NCBI RefSeq assembly: GCF_000820225.1
Contig: NZ_CDDK01000020.1
Coordinates: 1-63,797 of the forward strand
DNA: 63,797 nt
Direction: 5' to 3'
Origin: Aeromonas veronii bv. veronii
GTDB lineage: Bacteria; Pseudomonadota; Gammaproteobacteria; Enterobacterales; Aeromonadaceae
Part shown: positions 31,749 to 41,150 of the stretch, one piece after another
Position numbering within the stretch: the first letter of the stretch is position 1
Layout of the letters: each line of letters opens with the position of its first letter
Program-made: the position numbers and the translations under genes
The notes under the pieces: model-generated
The model's database searches: none
What the model was told of the DNA's origin: nothing
Seen by the model: only the letters and a program-made list of their open reading frames with translations

Positions 31749-31823
31749 TTGCGTGTCTCTCATTAATCAAGTGAATAGAAAATGGATAGCATCAGTTCGC
31801 GGCCAGCTGTTAGCGGCCATCAG

Positions 31824-32888
31824 TTAACGGCTCAGCCCCGCTTCGTACCAGGGTTTGCTGGCGTTAACCACCCGCACCACCAGCAGCATGACCGGCACCT
31901 CGATCAGTACCCCGACCACTGTGGCGAGCGCCGCGCCGGAGTGAAAGCCGAACAGGCTGATGGCGGCGGCCACCGCCAGCTCGAAGAAGTTGGAAGCGCC
32001 GATCATGGCGGAAGGACAGGCGACCGAGTGCTTCTCCCCCACCTTGCGGTTGAGCCAGTAAGCCAGCCCGGAGTTGAACAGCACCTGGATCAGAATGGGC
32101 ACCGCCAACAGGGCGATAACCAGCGGCTGCTCAATGATGGCGTTGCCCTGAAAGGCAAACAGCAGCACCAGAGTGAGCAGCAAGGCCGCCACCGACCAGG
32201 GCTGGATGCGGGTCATGACGCCGTCAAAATGGGCCTCTCCCTTTTTCAGCAAAGCCTTGCGCAGCAGTTGGGCGATGATCACCGGGATGACGATATAGAG
32301 CACCACAGAGGTGAGCAGGGTATCCCACGGCACTATGATGCTGGAGACCCCGAGCAGCAGCGCCACCAGCGGGGCGAAGGCAAACACCATGATGAGGTCG
32401 TTCACCGCCACCTGCGACAGAGTGAAGTAGGGATCGCCGTTGGTAAGGCGACTCCAGACAAACACCATGGCGGTGCAGGGGGCCGCCGCCAACAGGATCA
32501 GCCCCGCTACGTAACTGTCGAGCTGATCAGCCGGCAGCCAGTCGGCAAACAGCACGCGGATAAAGAGCCAACCGAGGAAGGCCATGGAGAAAGGCTTGAC
32601 CAGCCAGTTGATAAAGAGGGTGACCCCAATGCCCTTCATGTGGCCCTTCACCTGATGCAGGGCGCCAAAGTCGATCTTGAGCAGCATGGGGATGATCATC
32701 ACCCAGATCAGCAGCCCCACCGGCAGGTTGACCTTGGCCACCTCCATGGCACCGATCGCCTTGAAGAGATCCGGCAAACCCTGCCCGAGGCCAATCCCCA
32801 CCAGAATACAGAGGGCGACCCAGGCGGTCAGATAACGTTCAAAAAAGCCGATGGCAGGCACGGCCTTGGCATCACATGTTGCAGACAT
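31824..32888 (-). CDS. acr3: Acr3-family arsenite efflux permease
   Basis: 354 residues, about ten membrane segments. Family hallmarks are LILLAAAPCTAMVFVWSRLT with the conserved Cys, and CPSAMIGASNFFELAVAAAISLFG. It is of Acr3 type and not the ArsB type of E. coli. GGAG lies upstream of the ATG at 32888. Co-occurrence with ArsA makes it the channel of an ATP-driven pump. Confidence 0.94.
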   Translation of the reverse strand: MSATCDAKAVPAIGFFERYLTAWVALCILVGIGLGQGLPDLFKAIGAMEVAKVNLPVGLLIWVMIIPMLLKIDFGALHQVKGHMKGIGVTLFINWLVKPFSMAFLGWLFIRVLFADWLPADQLDSYVAGLILLAAAPCTAMVFVWSRLTNGDPYFTLSQVAVNDLIMVFAFAPLVALLLGVSSIIVPWDTLLTSVVLYIVIPVIIAQLLRKALLKKGEAHFDGVMTRIQPWSVAALLLTLVLLFAFQGNAIIEQPLVIALLAVPILIQVLFNSGLAYWLNRKVGEKHSVACPSAMIGASNFFELAVAAAISLFGFHSGAALATVVGVLIEVPVMLLVVRVVNASKPWYEAGLSR

Positions 32889-32997
32889 CACAGCTCCCGA
32901 TACGGCGCAATCCCGCATCTTGTATTGGTTCAAAACAAAGGGTTATAACAAGTAACGGCATATTCAAGCCGCCCCGGCAGCAGACCGGAGCGGCAAC

Positions 32998-34761
32998 TCA
33001 ATGGTGCTGGCAGAGGCGGTGCAGGGCATCGGGCCCCACCGGCTCCTCAGCGAGCAGCGGCACCACGGCGAAGCGGCTGGCATGTTGCTGCTCGACCGCC
33101 TCGATATGGGGCTGCTGGCGTTCAGCCCGCAGTTGCAGCAGCGGTGAGCTGACCGCAGCTTGCTGCAAGCTGTGGTTGATAAGCCAGCCCCAGGGCTCGA
33201 TGCCGGCCCGGCGCAGATCGGATTGCAGATTGGCTGCCTCCTGCACTGGCGTCGGCTCGGGCAGCGTCACAATCAACACCTTGGTCTGTTTGGGATCCTG
33301 CAACTGCATCATGGGGGTGGTGAAGTGCAGCCCCTTGTTTCCCATCTGGCGAGCGATCTCCCTGTGGTAAGCGCCGGTGGCGTCGAGCAGCAGCAGGGTG
33401 TGGCCGGTGGGGGCAGTATCCATCACCACGAAACGCTTGCCCGCCTCGCGAATGATGCGGGAAAAAGCCTGAAACACGGCGATCTCCTCGGTACAGGGGG
33501 AGCGCAAGTCCTCCTCCAGCAGCGCCCGCCCCTGCTCGTCCAGCGCCGCCCCCTTGGTGGCCAGCACTTGGGCGCGGTAACGCTCGGTCTCGGCGTGGGG
33601 GTCGATGCGACTCACCTCCAGATGGGGCAAACTCCCTGCCAGCGTCTCGTTCAGGTGCGCGGCGGGATCCGAGGTGGTGAGGTGCACCGGCAAGCCGCGG
33701 CTCGCCAGCTCCACCGCCACGGCGGCCGCCAGGGTGGTTTTGCCTACCCCGCCCTTGCCCATCAGCATGATAAGGCCGTGACCATCGGCGGCCAGCTCGT
33801 CCACCAGCGAACTCAACTCGGGCTGGGCTGGCAGATGGGCTGACGTTGCCAGTGATACCTGCTCACCAGCATCCTGTGGTTGCAGCAGCTGGCGCAAACT
33901 GTCGAGCCCCACCAGATTGGTGGCCAGCAGCGGGATATGATCCTGCGCCAGCCCCTTGATCCCCTGCGGCATCTGGGCGAGAGACTGTTGCTCGCGCTGC
34001 CAGATGGCCATTGCCAGCGGATCTCCGGCAAGGGCGCCTTCGGGGAAGAGGCCATTGATCACCAGTTGCTGGTTCCACAAGCCGATGGCGGCCAGCTCCT
34101 CGTGGGTGCGGGCCACTTCCCGCAGAGTGGATTGCTGGGCGCGCGCCACCAGCACCAAGCGGGTGCTGGCAGCATCAGCCAGGGCGGCGACCGCCTCGCC
34201 ATACTGGCTGCGCTGTTTCTCCAGCCCCGCCAGCGGGCCAAGGCAGGAGGCATCCCCCTTGCCCTGCTCCAGAAATTCGCTCCAGGCGCCCGGCAGTTGC
34301 AGCAGCCGGATGGTGTGACCGGTTGGCGCCGTATCAAAGACGATGTGGTCATACTCGGCCAGCAGCGTGTGGTCGGTCAGCAGGGCGGTGAATTCGTCAA
34401 AGGCGGCAATCTCGGTGGTGCAGGCGCCGGAGAGCTGCTCCTCGATGCTGCGCACCACGCTCTCGGGCAACTTGCCGCGCACCGGCCCGACGATCCGCTC
34501 CCGATAGGCTTTGGCCGCCGCGGGGGGATCTATCTCCAGCGCCGACAAACCGGGCACTGTGGCGATGGCGGTGACGCGATTGCCAATCTCGGTGGCAAAC
34601 ACCTGCCCCACGTTGGAGGCGGGGTCGGTGCTCACCAGCAGCACCCGCTTGCCGATATCACAGAGAGCCACCGCACTGGCGCAGGCCAGCGAGGTCTTGC
34701 CCACCCCGCCCTTGCCGGTGAAAAAGAGAAACGGCGGTGGATTGGTCAGAAAATGATACAT
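32998..34761 (-). CDS. arsA: Arsenite-transporting ATPase
   Basis: 587 residues in two homologous halves, each with a deviant Walker A: FTGKGGVGKTSLACA near residue 14 and LMGKGGVGKTTLAAA near 330. Each half also has the DTAPTGHTIRLL/DTAPTGHTLLLL segment. It energises arsenite extrusion with Acr3. The start at 34761 has AGAGG upstream. A 27-base gap separates it from arsD. Confidence 0.96.
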   Translation of the reverse strand: MYHFLTNPPPFLFFTGKGGVGKTSLACASAVALCDIGKRVLLVSTDPASNVGQVFATEIGNRVTAIATVPGLSALEIDPPAAAKAYRERIVGPVRGKLPESVVRSIEEQLSGACTTEIAAFDEFTALLTDHTLLAEYDHIVFDTAPTGHTIRLLQLPGAWSEFLEQGKGDASCLGPLAGLEKQRSQYGEAVAALADAASTRLVLVARAQQSTLREVARTHEELAAIGLWNQQLVINGLFPEGALAGDPLAMAIWQREQQSLAQMPQGIKGLAQDHIPLLATNLVGLDSLRQLLQPQDAGEQVSLATSAHLPAQPELSSLVDELAADGHGLIMLMGKGGVGKTTLAAAVAVELASRGLPVHLTTSDPAAHLNETLAGSLPHLEVSRIDPHAETERYRAQVLATKGAALDEQGRALLEEDLRSPCTEEIAVFQAFSRIIREAGKRFVVMDTAPTGHTLLLLDATGAYHREIARQMGNKGLHFTTPMMQLQDPKQTKVLIVTLPEPTPVQEAANLQSDLRRAGIEPWGWLINHSLQQAAVSSPLLQLRAERQQPHIEAVEQQHASRFAVVPLLAEEPVGPDALHRLCQHH

Positions 34762-34788
34762 AGCCTCTCCCGAATGGTGCGTCACGGC

Positions 34789-35157
34789 TCAGCAGCAACC
34801 GCTGCCGGAGCAGCAGCCGCCCTTGACGATCCCCTTGATGGTCGCTTGAGGCGCAGGCAACCCGGCATAACGAGCCAGCTCGCTACGGCTCGGATAACGG
34901 CCGGTCAACACCACCTGCCCCTCCACCAGCACCAGTGGCAACCCCTCCTCCCCGGCGTGGGTCAGAAAAGCGCTGACGGCAGGTGTCTCGGCAAATTGCA
35001 TCGGCTGCTGGGCCAGATTGAAACGCTCGATGGCAACGCCCTGCTCCTTGGCCCAGGCGAGGTCGGCTGCGAGGGTGACCAGTGCCTGATCAACCTCGGT
35101 ACCGCAGACACCGCTGGAGCAGCAGAGGGCGGGATCAAAAATCTGAATGGAGGACAT
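34789..35157 (-). CDS. arsD: Arsenite metallochaperone ArsD
   Basis: 122 residues. The conserved CCSSGVCG at 12-19 binds arsenite, and the C-terminus ends with GGCCSGSGCC, the second vicinal-cysteine pairs seen in longer ArsD. It hands arsenite to ArsA and can act as a weak repressor. It is 4 bases from arsR. Confidence 0.95.
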   Translation of the reverse strand: MSSIQIFDPALCCSSGVCGTEVDQALVTLAADLAWAKEQGVAIERFNLAQQPMQFAETPAVSAFLTHAGEEGLPLVLVEGQVVLTGRYPSRSELARYAGLPAPQATIKGIVKGGCCSGSGCC

Positions 35158-35161
35158 GGCA

Positions 35162-35530
35162 TTACTCCTTGTTGCAGCAGGGCTGCGCTGGCAGAACATG
35201 GGGGGAGCAGGCTGACTCGGCACGCATCACGCCGCACGCCTCGGGATGACCGGCGCAGCACTCCTCGGTGAGGTAGGCGATCACATCCAGCATCAGGGGA
35301 ATATTGGCGCGGTAGCGCAGAAAGCGCCCCTCCTGCTCCACCGACAGCAGACCGGTGTTGAGCATCGCCTTGAGGTGAAACGAGAGGGTATTGGGGGCAA
35401 TATCGAGCTCGCTGGCAAGTTCACCGGCGACCCGCCCCTCCAGCCCAGCCTTCACCAGCAGCCGCCATACATCGAGCCGGATGCCGGATGCCAGCGATTC
35501 AAAGACCTTGGTGGCCATCTCTTTGTTCAT
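35162..35530 (-). CDS. arsR: ArsR-family transcriptional repressor
   Basis: 122 residues, winged helix: KVFESLASGIRLDVWRLLV, then ELASELDIAPNTLSFHLKAMLNTGLL. The usual CxC in the DNA-binding helix is absent; cysteines sit at the C-terminus instead (ECCAGHPEACG, then CSP and CC), which suggests a different As(III)-sensing site. It is first in the operon and probably autoregulates it. ATG with GGAG five bases upstream. Confidence 0.93.
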   Translation of the reverse strand: MNKEMATKVFESLASGIRLDVWRLLVKAGLEGRVAGELASELDIAPNTLSFHLKAMLNTGLLSVEQEGRFLRYRANIPLMLDVIAYLTEECCAGHPEACGVMRAESACSPHVLPAQPCCNKE

Positions 35531-35703
35531 CTTCACTCCCCTTGGTGCGACTTTTTATTTCAACTATACAAGAATTATTGAAATGATCAAGATGCGTACC
35601 GAAGCGAAGATACGAGGTTCTGGTATCAAACCGGGCTGACTGGAGAATCGACGAGTGAACAACAGTAGCGGACGACCACGCAGGGTTCGTCGCAGATAAA
35701 CAG

Positions 35704-35725
35704 ACGCCCTCCAGAGGGAGGGCGT
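35704..35725. terminator. Weak terminator near META-domain gene
   Basis: ACGCCCTC-CAGAG-GGAGGGCGT stem downstream of the 35770 gene; no long T-run. Confidence 0.5.
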
Positions 35726-35769
35726 ATCAGACAGTCAGAGCTGTCGGGGCAATCAGACGAACGCGTCCC

Positions 35770-36168
35770 TTATTTGGTAGCAGGCACTGCGTTAAAGGTG
35801 AGCAGGGCCGCCTTGTTGGCATCGCTCAGAGTCAGCTGGTTGCCGTTGATGGAGTAGGTTGCCACCTTCTCCAGCTTTTGCAGGAACTCGGTCTCTTTGT
35901 TCATGGCGTCGCCGATGCACATCATGCGAGTGGAGCCCATGGCGCCCAGCGTCAAGACACCGTCACCCTGCTTGGTGATACCGCCAAAATAGCGGTTGCA
36001 GCCGCCCTTGCCCGCCACCTTGCCGTCGACCACTTGCAGGGTGAAGGTATCGCCGGTGGCGCCTTGCAGCTGCCAGCTGGATGCTTGCAGTTGAGCCATG
36101 CTGGAACCTGTTGCCATTGCGCAGCCTCCCAGTGCCAGCGCGGCCAGCAGAGTCAGTTTCTTGTTCAT
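35770..36168 (-). CDS. META-domain lipoprotein (HslJ-like)
   Basis: 132 residues. MNKKLTLLAALALGGC ends in a lipobox Cys16. The rest follows the META/HslJ pattern: SSWQLQGATGDTFTL, GCNRYFGGITKQGDGVL, TRMMCIGDAMNKETEFLQ and a final LLTFNAVPA. Family members such as HslJ are heat-inducible envelope proteins linked to drug tolerance; the specific role here is not known. Confidence 0.88.
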   Translation of the reverse strand: MNKKLTLLAALALGGCAMATGSSMAQLQASSWQLQGATGDTFTLQVVDGKVAGKGGCNRYFGGITKQGDGVLTLGAMGSTRMMCIGDAMNKETEFLQKLEKVATYSINGNQLTLSDANKAALLTFNAVPATK

Positions 36169-36325
36169 GGATTCACCTCTTAATGATTAGAGCCATCAAT
36201 ACGGCAGCCTGTTTATCATGGCTGGCGCCCATGCCAAAGGATTTTATTGTGATCTCCCTTCACTTTACTACCAGCTGGCATGTGCCATGCTTAGGCTCAG
36301 TTCCGGACCCAGGGAGGGGAAACGA

Positions 36326-36805
36326 ATGGTCAAATCACTCATCATCACACTGCTTGCAACCTGCGCCAGCATGGCTGTTCAGGCCGCCGACTGGGCAGTG
36401 GTTCAGCCGCAATCCAACCCGTCTCTCTATGTCAAAAGTTACTCGGGTGTGCTGCTCAATGGCCATAGCCATCACAGCGACAGTTTTGATCTCTGGCTGG
36501 TCAATAGCGGCTATCAATATCCGGTGGTGGATGATGTGACCCTCTTTATGGAAGCGGGCCCGGCGGTGGCGGATCAGAATCGCACATCCGGTTTCAATAT
36601 GAGTTCGGGGGTACGCTACCAGCTCTCTCCGGCATTCAATATCGGCAGCCAGATCAAGCATCTCGATCTCAACAAGGCCAGCACCCTGCTGGAGCTCAAC
36701 TCCAGCCTGCTGCTGACCCCCAGACTCTCCCTCACCGCCAACTACGGCGTCAGCGCCATCACTGCCGATCAGGCACTGAGTCTGGGGGTCGGCTTCAACT
36801 TCTGA
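36326..36805 (+). CDS. Small secreted beta-barrel-like protein
   Basis: 159 residues. A signal peptide (residues 1-20, ending AVQA) precedes a mature chain of alternating polar and hydrophobic strands and ends in Phe (GVGFNF), the usual signature of an outer-membrane barrel. LNGHSHHSDSFDLWLVNSGYQYP and LTPRLSLTANYGVSA fit this. GGGAGGGGA precedes the ATG at 36326; upstream in-frame starts are less likely. Not assigned to a known family. Confidence 0.8.
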   Translation: MVKSLIITLLATCASMAVQAADWAVVQPQSNPSLYVKSYSGVLLNGHSHHSDSFDLWLVNSGYQYPVVDDVTLFMEAGPAVADQNRTSGFNMSSGVRYQLSPAFNIGSQIKHLDLNKASTLLELNSSLLLTPRLSLTANYGVSAITADQALSLGVGFNF

Positions 36806-36808
36806 TGA

Positions 36809-37288
36809 TCACATCAGCGGCGTGGCACTCACCACCACGCCGTTGCGATCCGCATAAACATAATCCCCTTCGTGGATGGTCACCCCGGCAAAGCTGACCA
36901 CAGCCCCCAGCTCTCCCAATCCTCGCTTCTCGGTCTTGACCGGACAGGCCGCCAGCGCCTTGACCCCGAGCGCCAGTGTCGCCAGGGTGCCCACATCCCG
37001 CGCCGCGCCGTGGATCAGGATCCCCTCCCACCCCTGATCCACCGCCTTGACCGCCAGTTGATCGCCCAGCAGCGCACGGCGCAGCGAGCCGCCACCATCG
37101 ATCACCATCACCTTGCCGTGACCGGGGCGGGTCACCAGACCCCGCACCAGACTGTTGTCTTCATAACAGGAGAGCGTTACGGCGCGACCATAAAAGAGGG
37201 CCTTGCCGCCAAAATCCTGAAACACCGGGTCGGCCACTTGCAGCAAGTCGCCATGTTGATCGCAGAGGTCGGGCAGGAGATCCAGCAT
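36809..37288 (-). CDS. RraA-family protein
   Basis: 159 residues, as in RraA (161 in E. coli). LPDLCDQHGDLLQVADPVFQDFGG and GILIHGAARDVGTLATL are family segments. Members either bind RNase E (RraA) or act as HMG/CHA aldolases; sequence by eye does not separate the two. The gene is alone on the minus strand. Confidence 0.88.
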   Translation of the reverse strand: MLDLLPDLCDQHGDLLQVADPVFQDFGGKALFYGRAVTLSCYEDNSLVRGLVTRPGHGKVMVIDGGGSLRRALLGDQLAVKAVDQGWEGILIHGAARDVGTLATLALGVKALAACPVKTEKRGLGELGAVVSFAGVTIHEGDYVYADRNGVVVSATPLM

Positions 37289-37330
37289 GATTTGATTCCT
37301 TTCAGATGCATGAAGGTGTTCATTCTTTCA

Positions 37331-37738
37331 TCAGGCAAGATTTCTGGCAATCCAGAAGGATTCAATATTGCCCAGATAAACTGCTGATTTATCCATCAAT
37401 ACTGGTGTCAGCCAGAGCTGGCCATCCTCCACCCAGTAGATGGCGTTCTGGCCAAAACGAACAGCCAGCTGACGGGCTTGTGGCAGGGATAGCGCCACCG
37501 CCAGCGATGACTCCTGCCAGTGTTCGTCCAGGTCAGATCCCCAAAACGGCCCCACCACGGGCACCTGCAAATCCACGGTCAGATGGCGCCACAGCGCCCG
37601 TTCTCGCCGCATATTGCGTCGTTCTGTGACCCACTGGCTGGCCGGATTCCAGGCTGTGATGATGGCAAAAGCAGACCAGTCTGGTGGCTCAAATGGCGCG
37701 ATAAAGCAGATTTTCTTGTAGTTTTCCCACAAATTCAT
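37331..37738 (-). CDS. DUF3293 protein
   Basis: 135 residues. FAIITAWNPASQWVTERRN and the C-terminal AVRFGQNAIYWVEDGQLWL match DUF3293. No catalytic motif is known. The ATG at 37738 is preferred to a GTG three codons upstream. Confidence 0.82.
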   Translation of the reverse strand: MNLWENYKKICFIAPFEPPDWSAFAIITAWNPASQWVTERRNMRRERALWRHLTVDLQVPVVGPFWGSDLDEHWQESSLAVALSLPQARQLAVRFGQNAIYWVEDGQLWLTPVLMDKSAVYLGNIESFWIARNLA

Positions 37739-37820
37739 GTCAATCACATGTTACATTCCATTACATTTTGTAGGGGCGAAAACCCGGTTCAGGCCAAGTA
37801 TGATGCTGCTGTACCAGGGT

Positions 37821-37834
37821 TTGACCTATATCAA
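37821..37834. promoter_or_regulatory. Candidate FNR site
   Basis: TTGAC-CTAT-ATCAA matches TTGAT-N4-ATCAA with one change. FNR activates arcA in E. coli. Confidence 0.65.
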
Positions 37835-37862
37835 ATCAGAGTTAAAAAGTTGCTATCTGACG

Positions 37863-37897
37863 GCAAAGAGTGTTGTTATGCTCCTGTTAACTGATAA
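37863..37897 (+). repeat. arcA-upstream direct repeat, distal copy
   Basis: GCAAAGAGTGTT then 12 bases then TTAACTGATAA; its partner is at 38081-38118. Confidence 0.75.
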
Positions 37898-38080
37898 AAT
37901 GCGGCCACTTTCGTAATGGACGACCTTTCCAGGCTCTGCTCGACCAGACTTGTCGGGAACCTATAAGTGGCACAGGGATACTTGCCGGTACTGATGCCTA
38001 ATTCGCGATATTCCGACCTGACTCTCATACCCAGGATGACGTAATAAATTTTCAGGATCAGTCAGGAAATCGGTTTGAAA

Positions 38081-38118
38081 CGCCAAAGAGTGTTAAATTT
38101 AAGATAATTAACTGATAA
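38081..38118 (+). repeat. arcA-upstream direct repeat, proximal copy
   Basis: CGCCAAAGAGTGTT then 13 bases then TTAACTGATAA; it probably lies in the arcA leader. Confidence 0.75.
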
Positions 38119-38134
38119 GAATCTGGGAATACTC

Positions 38135-38854
38135 ATGCAAACACCACACATTCTGATCGTCGAAGACGAGCTGGTCACACGCAATACCCTGAAAAGCATT
38201 TTTGAAGCCGAAGGCTACATCGTGCTCGAAGCCAACAACGGCGACGAAATGCATCAAGCCCTCACTTCCCACACCATCAATCTGGTGATCATGGACATCA
38301 ACCTGCCGGGCAAGAACGGCCTGCTGCTGGCCCGTGAACTGCGTGAGAACGACAACATCGCTCTGATGTTCCTGACCGGTCGTGACAACGAAGTGGACAA
38401 GATCCTGGGTCTGGAGATCGGCGCCGATGATTACATCACCAAGCCGTTCAACCCGCGCGAACTGACTATCCGTGCCCGCAACCTGCTGAGCCGCACCATG
38501 AACGTGGCAGCCGGTGGCGAAGAGAAGAAGCTGGTTGAGCGTTACCTGTTCAACGGCTGGGCGCTGGATATCAACAGCCGCGCACTGGTTAGCCCGACTG
38601 GCGACATGTTCAAGCTGCCGCGCTCCGAGTTCCGCGCCATGCTGCACTTCTGCGAAAACCCGGGCCAGATCCAGACCCGTGCCGAGCTGCTGAAGAAGAT
38701 GACCGGCCGTGAGCTCAAGCCCCACGACCGAACCGTCGATGTGACCATCCGTCGCATTCGCAAGCACTTCGAAAGCGTCAACGATACTCCGGAGATCATC
38801 GCCACCATCCACGGCGAAGGCTACCGTTTCTGTGGTGAGCTGGAGCAGGAATAA
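38135..38854 (+). CDS. arcA: Aerobic respiration control response regulator
   Basis: 239 residues (E. coli 238). Receiver domain with [24 protein letters not shown], phospho-acceptor Asp54 in VIMDINLPG, and [16 protein letters not shown], then an OmpR-type winged helix with [11 protein letters not shown] at the end. It represses aerobic genes under anoxia when phosphorylated by ArcB. It is transcribed alone. Confidence 0.98.
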   Translation: MQTPHILIVEDELVTRNTLKSIFEAEGYIVLEANNGDEMHQALTSHTINLVIMDINLPGKNGLLLARELRENDNIALMFLTGRDNEVDKILGLEIGADDYITKPFNPRELTIRARNLLSRTMNVAAGGEEKKLVERYLFNGWALDINSRALVSPTGDMFKLPRSEFRAMLHFCENPGQIQTRAELLKKMTGRELKPHDRTVDVTIRRIRKHFESVNDTPEIIATIHGEGYRFCGELEQE

Positions 38855-38876
38855 GCTCCCGCTACGCTGTTGATCT

Positions 38877-38902
38877 GAAAAGGCGCCTCGGGCGCCTTTT
38901 CT
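38877..38902 (+). terminator. arcA terminator
   Basis: AAAAGGCGCC-TCG-GGCGCCTTTT. Confidence 0.88.
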
Positions 38903-38969
38903 GTCTCTGCGGTTTGCCTTAAAGCCGAGAAACCGTGAGCGTGACGTCGAACGGCGCACAGGATAGATG

Positions 38970-39010
38970 AAAAACAAAAAGCCCACTCGCAGGAGTGGGC
39001 TTTTTGTTTT
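38970..39010 (-). terminator. tRNA-Gly operon terminator
   Basis: AAAAAGCCCACTC-...-GAGTGGGCTTTTTGTTTT just past the tRNA-Gly(TCC) 3' end. Confidence 0.88.
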
Positions 39011-39015
39011 GAAGC

Positions 39016-39090
<75 letters not shown>

Positions 39091-39105
39091 CTGGCATCTG
39101 AAATT

Positions 39106-39179
39106 TGGAGCGGGTGATGGGAATCGAACCCACGTATGCAGCTTGGGAAGCTACCGTTCTACCATTGAACTACACCCGC
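39106..39179 (-). tRNA. glyU: tRNA-Gly (CCC)
   Basis: On the minus strand GCGGGTGTAG begins the acceptor, the anticodon loop is TTCCCAA (anticodon CCC) and the 3' end is CCCGCTCCA with encoded CCA. 74 bases, as E. coli glyU. It is 15 bases from tRNA-Gly(TCC), so probably co-transcribed. Confidence 0.96.
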
Positions 39180-39380
39180 GTCAGGGCTCCTACTATATGC
39201 ATTTTGCCGCCGAGCGCAATGGCGCCTTTGCCACTTTTTTCAATAAATCAATCTGTTCGGACAAGGATTGAACAGACGGTTGCTTTTTCAATCAAACATT
39301 TTCAACACAGATAATTTACAAGGTTGCCAAGGCCAAACGGCAAGGATAGTCTTGCGCCACTCGACGCGAGGATGGTGGTA

Positions 39381-41150
39381 ATGGATAAAAAAACGCAAAA
39401 ACGTCTCTATGGCTGGTTGCGCAAGCAATCGAGTCACGGTCGCCGCTGGATCACGATATCCATCGCTTTTGGCCTTGGCCAGGGCATTCTGATGGTGGCG
39501 CAAGCCTGGCTGCTGGCGACCCTGTTGCACGGCTTTATCATCGAAGGCTCAACGCCTGAGCAATCCATCACGCTCTTTATTACCCTGCTGCTGGTGACGC
39601 TTGGCAAAGCGGCGCTGGCCTATGGCCGCGAAGTGGCCAGTTTCAAGGCGGGCAGCGCGGTGCGCCAGACCATCCGCCAGCTGGTGCTCACTCGCTTGAG
39701 TCGTCTCGGCCCTGCCTATATCCAGCGCCGTCCGGCCGGTAGCTGGGCCAGCCTGTTGCTGGAACAGATTGAAAACATGCAGGATTTCTTCTCCCGCTAT
39801 CTGCCGCAGATGGCCATCGCCGTCTTTATTCCGGTGGTCATTCTGGTTGCCGTGTTCCCGGTCAACTGGGCGGCGGGCCTGATCCTGCTGGGCACTGCCC
39901 CCCTCATCCCCATCTTTATGATCCTGGTCGGTGTGGGCGCCGCCGATGCCAACCGCCGCAACTTTCAGGCGCTGGCCCGTCTCTCCGGCCACTTCCTCGA
40001 TCGGCTGAAGGGGCTGCGTACCCTGCAACTCTTTATGCGTACCCAGGCAGAAGGTGACGCTATTCGCAACGCCTCGGAAGATTTTCGCGAGCGCACCATG
40101 GAAGTGCTGCGCCTGGCATTTTTGAGCACCGCCGTGCTGGAGTTCTTCGCCGCCATTTCAGTGGCGCTGGTCGCCGTCTACTTCGGCTTCTCTTATATCG
40201 ACCATCTGAACTTTGGTAGCTATGGGGTCAAAGTCACCCTCTTTACCGGCCTGTTCGTGCTGTTTCTCGCCCCCGAGTTCTACGCCCCGCTGCGAGAACT
40301 CGGCACCCACTACCACGCCAAAGCGCAGGCTATCGGCGCTGCCGAGCAGCTGCTTGAATTCCTAGAAGCCGAGGTGAGCGAGCCGGCCGCAGGCACAGCG
40401 CCGTTCCATGCCGACAGCTCGGTCAAGGTAGAAGCTAAAGCCCTTGAAGTGCTGAGCGCCGAAGGCAAGGTGCTGGTCGGCCCCATCGACTTCACCCTGG
40501 AAGCCGGTTCGCGCACCGCCCTCATCGGCGTCAGCGGCGCAGGCAAGAGCTCGCTGGTCAACGCCCTACTCGGCTTTGCCCCCTATCGCGGTGAGCTCAA
40601 GGTCAACGGGCAGGAGCTTGCCACCCTCGACATGAGCCAGTGGCGCCTGCAGCTGGGCTGGCTCTCGCAAAACCCGCAGCTGTTCCACGCCTCCTTGCGC
40701 GACAACCTGCTGCTGGCCAAGCCAACGGCCAGCGATGCCGAACTGGAAGATGCCCTGAAACGGGCACAGGCGTGGGAATTTGCCATGGAGAAGGGGCTCG
40801 ACTATCCGGTCGGCGATCAGGCGGGCGGCCTCTCGGTCGGTCAGGCCCAGCGCCTCGCACTGGCGCGAACCCTGCTCAAATCAACCCAGCTGATGGTGCT
40901 CGACGAACCGACCGCCAGTCTGGATCGCCACTCCGAACGCGCCATCATGACCACCATTGAGCAGGCGATGGCTGGCCAGACCCTGCTGATGATCACCCAC
41001 CGCCTCGACCAGCTTACCAAGATGGACAAGATAATGGTGCTGGCCCGTGGCCAGCTGGTGGAGCAAGGCAGCTTCCAACAATTGAGTCAGGCGGATGGGC
41101 CTTTTGCCCGCCTGCTCTCCCAACGTTCCGGAGGTTCTCTCGATGAGTGA
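39381..41150 (+). CDS. cydD: Cysteine/glutathione ABC exporter subunit CydD
   Basis: 589 residues (E. coli 588). Six membrane segments with LARLSGHFLDRLKGLRTLQLF and SEDFRERTMEVLRLAFLS in the exporter core, then an ATPase with Walker A GVSGAGKSSLVNAL, signature LSVGQAQRLALARTLL and MVLDEPTASLD. With CydC it exports thiols to the periplasm and is needed for cytochrome bd assembly. Start at 39381 behind GAGG. It overlaps cydC by 8 bases. Confidence 0.95.
   Translation: MDKKTQKRLYGWLRKQSSHGRRWITISIAFGLGQGILMVAQAWLLATLLHGFIIEGSTPEQSITLFITLLLVTLGKAALAYGREVASFKAGSAVRQTIRQLVLTRLSRLGPAYIQRRPAGSWASLLLEQIENMQDFFSRYLPQMAIAVFIPVVILVAVFPVNWAAGLILLGTAPLIPIFMILVGVGAADANRRNFQALARLSGHFLDRLKGLRTLQLFMRTQAEGDAIRNASEDFRERTMEVLRLAFLSTAVLEFFAAISVALVAVYFGFSYIDHLNFGSYGVKVTLFTGLFVLFLAPEFYAPLRELGTHYHAKAQAIGAAEQLLEFLEAEVSEPAAGTAPFHADSSVKVEAKALEVLSAEGKVLVGPIDFTLEAGSRTALIGVSGAGKSSLVNALLGFAPYRGELKVNGQELATLDMSQWRLQLGWLSQNPQLFHASLRDNLLLAKPTASDAELEDALKRAQAWEFAMEKGLDYPVGDQAGGLSVGQAQRLALARTLLKSTQLMVLDEPTASLDRHSERAIMTTIEQAMAGQTLLMITHRLDQLTKMDKIMVLARGQLVEQGSFQQLSQADGPFARLLSQRSGGSLDE

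Larger units (their letters stand above)
37739..38134. other. arcA upstream region
   Basis: No gene. It contains a FNR-like site (37821-37834) and two copies of a roughly 36-base direct repeat (37863-37897 and 38081-38118) with AAAGAGTGTT and TTAACTGATAA ends. The second copy lies only 17 bases from the arcA ATG. Confidence 0.7.
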
